DNA from: Nemania diffusa
Lineage: Eukaryota > Ascomycota > Sordariomycetes > Xylariales > Xylariaceae
Length of the DNA stretch: 64,000 bases
NCBI GenBank assembly: GCA_038501195.1
Contig: JBBPUQ010000006.1
Coordinates: 4,526,001-4,590,000, forward strand
Reading direction: 5' to 3'
The notes under the pieces are model-generated. The model searched no databases, had not been told where the DNA came from, and saw only the letters and a program-made list of their open reading frames with translations. This document shows, one piece after another, positions 59,065 to 64,000 of this stretch; the first letter of the stretch is position 1, and the number at the start of each line of letters is the position of its first letter. The position numbers were made by a program, and so were the translations under genes.

Positions 59065-62000
59065 AAAAAACTTATTATTGTTATATTGATTTTATTTAAA
59101 AATTTAAAACTTAAAAAAACAATAAATAAACAATATAACTATATATTAAAAAGTAGTAAACTTTAAAAAAACTATTTAAAAATATAGTTATTTATATATA
59201 TTATTAATTTTAGCTAATTATATTAAATAAAATAAAAAAAAACTAAAACTTAATAAGTTATTTATATTTTTTTAATATAAAAGTTTAATATATTAATATT
59301 ATTTATTTAATTTATTAAATTATTTGTTTTTGTTAATATTTATAGTTTATTTTTTAAAATATATAATATATATATTATATATTTTGTTTTAATATTAAAA
59401 CTTTTTTTTTATTATTAATATATATTAATTAAATTATTTATTTATACTTTTAAATATTTTATATAAATATTTATTATTAATATTAATTAATAAAAAAACA
59501 GTTAATTAAGTTTATATTTAAGTTTTAATTTGTTAACAAAAATTAAATAACTATATAAGTTTTAATTTAGTTAAAACTTTTTATTTATTAAATTGTTTTT
59601 TTATAACTTAAATATTTATTTTTTAAATTTATTTATTTTTATATTTTTTTTAATTTATTTGTTAATTTTTATTTGTTGTTTTAAAATATTAAATTAATAT
59701 TTTGTTATTAAATGTTTTAATATATTTATTTTTGTTTTAACTATTTTTAATTTAATATATTTTTATTTTAATTTAATAATATTAAAAATTTTAGATTTTA
59801 ATTAAATATTAAATTTTATTATTTTTTTTTTATTTTATTAAATATAGTTATATTTTTTTTTAAAAATATAAAGTTAGCAAAATTATATTTATATAAAATA
59901 ATTTTTTTTTTATTTTTATTTTTTTTATTTAAATTAAAGCTAAACTTATTAAATTTTAACTGTTTATTAAAATTTTAATTTTTTATTTTATTTTTGTTTA
60001 TTTTATAAATAATATTTGTTTTTATTTTTAAAAAGCTATTTAGTTGCTTTTTTTATTTAAAGTTTATAATATAACTAAATTTATATATAAAAATTTAAAA
60101 AAAAACTAATAAAAAATATAAATTAGTTTAATTTATAATATATTTTTTAAACTTTTTTTTATGTTATATAATATATAGTTATAATAAATAGAAATAAAAT
60201 TGCTATTTTAAACAATTTTGCTGCTTTTATATATATATTTTTAAAATATTTATAATAGCTTTTTATAATAAAACTTATTGTTTTTTAAAATTTATATTTA
60301 TTTTTTAAACAAAGTTTAACTAAAATAAAAATATTTTAAACTTTGAATTTGTTATAAAGTTTATATTAATTTATAATTTGTTTTAATACTATATTATACT
60401 ATATTTTAAAAACTTTAACATTTTATAATATTTTTTTTAATATTATAATTTAAAAAATATATTTATTAAAGCTTTTGTTATAGTTTAGTTTAAATTTAAC
60501 TTTAGTTATTATATTATAAAATTGTTTAAATATTTTATATAAACAATATAATTTATTTATTTTTTTTATAAAATATAAAACATTTTTAAAATATAAAACA
60601 TTTATTAGTTTTATAAATTAGTTAATTTTATAGTAGTTTATAGCTTTTAAATATAATTAAGTTAGTTTTAAATATTATAAGTTTTTTAGTTTTTTTAATA
60701 AATAATTTGCTTAAATAAAATAAATATAAACAATAGTACTAAAAGTATTATTTTTTATATAATTAACAAAAAATAAAATGTAGTTTTTAAGTTTTATTTT
60801 TTGCTTAAGCTATAACAACTTTATTTATTTATAAATTATAAATAAATAGTTTTATTTTAATAAAATAAAACTTTAGTTTTAAATAATAAAAAAATCGTTA
60901 TTATTTAAGTTGCTATTAAAATATATAAATAAAATATCGCAGTTACTATTTATAAAAAATATTATAACATTTTATAAATAGCAAAATATAAGTATATTTA
61001 TAGCTTTTATAATATAAATGTTTTTTAAATATAAAAATAAATTTCGACTTACTATATATAGTTTTTTAATTATTATATAGTTATTTAATTTATTTATTAG
61101 TTTTTTAAATTTTAATATTTAAATAAAAATCTATAAAAGTTTATTATTTATAGCATTAATAGTTAAAAACTATTAATATTTAGTGTTATATAGTTTATAA
61201 TAACTATAAAATATAAAAGTTTTATTTATATAGCTAAAAATAAAAGTGCTTTTTTTAATTATAATATATACTTTTTTACAAAATATATATAAAAACTAAA
61301 TATGCTATATTTAAAGCATATTTATAACAAATAGCTCTTTAGTATATATAAAGCTATTATTAATTATTTTAACTATTATATTTATAATATTATTTTTGTT
61401 AATAAATTTGTTTAATAAATATATAATTGTTATAAAGTTTTTTATAGCTTTATTATAATTTACTAGCTAATTTTTTTATATATTTAAAAAAAGTAAGATT
61501 TAAAACATTTAAAAAGCTCAAAATTGTAATAGTTTGTTTATTTAATATAGCTATTATAAAACGAAATAGTTTAATAATTTCGAAAAATTTAGATTTAAAC
61601 TTAAATTCTTTTTAAAATAGTTAAAAATAAACTTAGTTAAATATTAAATTAAGTTATATAGCTAGTATATTTTTACTTTTTTTTAAATAAAATTAAAACA
61701 TTAATAAAATTTGTTTATTTAATAAACAAAAAAGCTTTATAATATATTTTACTAATATAAAAACAATTTTTTTAACTTTGTTAATAAAACATTAATTGTT
61801 TTATATAATATTTTCGATTTTTTTTATTTTTTAATTGATTAAACTGTTTATAAATAATTAAATAGTTAAAAAGTATTAGTTAAATTTTATAATATATTTA
61901 GCTATAATTTTAATATATATAATATTATTTATTAATTTATAAATTTAATTGTAGTTAAAGTTATAAATAAACGAAAAAAAGTAAGCTCTATGTTTTTTTA

Positions 62001-64000
62001 ATTAAAAATTTCTAAAAGCTAAAAACTTGAAATAACGTTTGTTTATTTAAATATTATTTTTTATTATATAAAATATTTTATTTAATATAGTATTATTTTA
62101 AATATTTTATAGCAAGTAAAAAAGTTTGTTTTTTATTTGTTTATTTATAAATTTAACTTGTAAAAAGTAGTTTATATATAATAAAAATTTATATAAAATT
62201 TAGTTTAACAGTTTAGTAGTTAAAATATTTAAATATATTGTTAAAAATATAATAACTATTTTTTTAACTAAAAAATAATTAGTTAATATTTCAATTTTAA
62301 AATAATAGTTTATAATGTTTTTATTTTTAAAAAATACTATTAAATTATAAAATTTTTATAAGTATAAGTTTAAGTTATTTTTTATTTTTGCTTTTAAATA
62401 TTTTAAATTAGCAATATAAACAAAAAAATCTTTTGCTTAATTTTTACTTTTTATATTTTAATATAACAAATTAGTTAATTTATAAAAAAACTTAAAGTTT
62501 AAGTTTATTTTATTAAAATATTTCTAAAAAATATATACTTTAAGCTAATATTATATATTATATAAAAGATTTGTTTTATTATTTATAGCAAAAAGTATAT
62601 TATTTCTGCTTGTTATATTTTTATTTATAGTTTTTTAAAAAAAAGAATTTTTTGTTAAAATTATATATAAACAATTAATAACATTGTTTAATATTTATAT
62701 ATTAAAGCTTTATAATACATTTTTTATTATTTTTTATTTAGTTATATTTATTTTTAATTTTGTAAATGTAATTTTATAAGTTATTTATTATTTAATATAA
62801 ATAAATTAGCTTTTTTTTTAAAAACAAGCTTTATTATTTTTAAATTATATTATATTATAGCAAATAACTATAACTTATTTTTATTTACTAAATTTGTTCT
62901 ACTAGTTTTATTTTATTTAATTTTGTTTACTATTTTGTTTTTTTTTAAAAATTATAAATAAGCTTTAAAATAAAATAAATAGAAAAAACATAAACTCGTT
63001 AATATTAAATATTACAATTTTTATAAAGTTGTAAAAAAAAATATATATTTTATATATTTAATAAACTTTTATATTATTAATAGCTTTTTTATATATATAG
63101 TTCAGTTTAGTTTAATTAAAATTAAAAATTATATAAAAAAATAAAATTTTTAAATTTATATAAAATAAATTTATATAAAAAAAACAGTTGTTATTATATA
63201 TATTATTTATTGTTTTTATTATTATAAATTTATTTATTTAAAAAAGTAAACTAAACTATAACTTTATAAGTTTAATTATAAGTTTAATAAAATAGCTATA
63301 TTTATTAAATATATAAACTTTTTATAGCAGTTTTAAATGTTATAATTTAGTTTTAATTTTATATATTTGTTTGTTTATATTAATATTTATTTTTTTATTT
63401 TAAAATAGCTTATTTAAAAAAAAAGAAAATTAAATTATAGCTAATATATTTTGCTAATTAATACAAATATATATAACTTTGCTATAGCGTTTAAAATATT
63501 TAAATAAATTAAATATTATTGTATTAAATAATAAAACAAATATTTTAATATATAAGTTATTTTAGTTTTTTTAGTTATTTTTAAAATTATATGTTTTTAT
63601 AGTTAGCGATTTATTATAGCTGTTTATATTATTTTTAATAATAAAAAATATAAAAAATATAAATAGTATTATATAATTTATTGTAATAACTATATTAACA
63701 AGTAGTAAAATCTGAACTTTTATAGCTTATATGTTGTTTTAAAACTAACAGAACTATAATTATAAAAGTTAACATAGTAATTTTTGTTTATAAAGTTATA
63801 TAAAACATTTATTAACTACAAAAGTTAATTAGTTGTTATAAACTTTATTATATTTAAAATATAATAAAGTAATTAATTATTATTTGTTATATATATATTT
63901 TAAAATTAACAAAAATAAAAGTTGTAAATATAAAGTTGTAATTATTAATAATAGAAAATAGTACTATTTTTGTTATTATATATATATTTGCAATATAATT

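Larger units (their letters stand above)
33157..64000. other. 31-kb near-pure A/T block, RIP-saturated heterochromatin, centromere-like
   Basis: From about 33.4 kb to the window end the sequence is almost entirely A and T, apart from the island at 55.56-56.33 kb. No open frame of 60 codons or more is present. The few remaining C and G sit mostly in agct, aagctt, aact and similar contexts. It contains paired long direct repeats (LTR-like), satellite-like and simple repeats, listed separately. This is the pattern of RIP-destroyed transposons in centromeres and other constitutive heterochromatin of Neurospora-like fungi. Whether it is a centromere cannot be told from sequence alone. Confidence 0.8.

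Noticed and set aside
33157..64000. Possible mitochondrial DNA insertion because of high A/T
   Set aside because: No mitochondrial gene, intron ORF or tRNA is recognisable, and fungal mtDNA keeps long frames; RIP-type decay of repeats fits better.

Overview
The window is nuclear DNA of a filamentous ascomycete (Pezizomycotina; a Sordariomycete is my best guess, but I cannot name the species). The evidence is short spliceosomal introns (mostly about 50-170 nt) with GTRNGT-type donors and CTAAC/CTGAC-like branch sites, fungal gene families (homoaconitase, the 20.9 kDa complex I subunit, a Zn2Cys6 regulator, a CDH-type cytochrome domain, a fungal UDP-glycosyltransferase), and repeats whose copies differ by C-to-T and G-to-A changes, the signature of repeat-induced point mutation (RIP).

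Layout. (1) 1-16.9 kb is a compact housekeeping block: the 3' part of homoaconitase (+), SKI2 RNA helicase (-), CSM3/Swi3 fork-protection protein (-), complex I 20.9 kDa subunit (+), an 8-exon Zn2Cys6 transcription factor (-) and an F-box protein (-). (2) 16.98-18.69 kb is a non-coding, RIP-mutated tandem repeat of about 2.2 units. (3) 19.4-26.1 kb is sparse and accessory: a secreted cytochrome-domain-only CDH-like protein (-), an intronless old-yellow-enzyme oxidoreductase with altered active-site residues (+), and a secreted Cys-rich protein (-), separated by long spacers. (4) 26.1-29.9 kb is gene-free and becomes AT-rich from 27.9 kb. (5) 30.1-33.2 kb is a two-gene island: a UDP-glycosyltransferase (+) and a chromodomain/AT-hook protein (+). 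(6) 33.2-64 kb is almost pure A/T, with no open frame of 60 codons or more. It contains two pairs of long direct repeats that look like LTRs of RIP-destroyed retrotransposons, satellite-like repeats, a heptamer array and, at 55.56-56.33 kb, one sharply bounded GC-richer island with a 20-bp minisatellite. This block resembles a regional centromere or other constitutive heterochromatin of RIP-competent fungi.

The genes do not form one pathway. The left block is core metabolism, RNA decay, replication and respiration. The right block is accessory genes next to heterochromatin. The lead I would follow first is the chromodomain/AT-hook gene, which is the last gene before the AT-rich block; its domains are of the kind that bind methylated histone tails and AT-rich DNA. 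All splice sites were assigned by reading frame, splice consensus and protein-family continuity; none has transcript support here.
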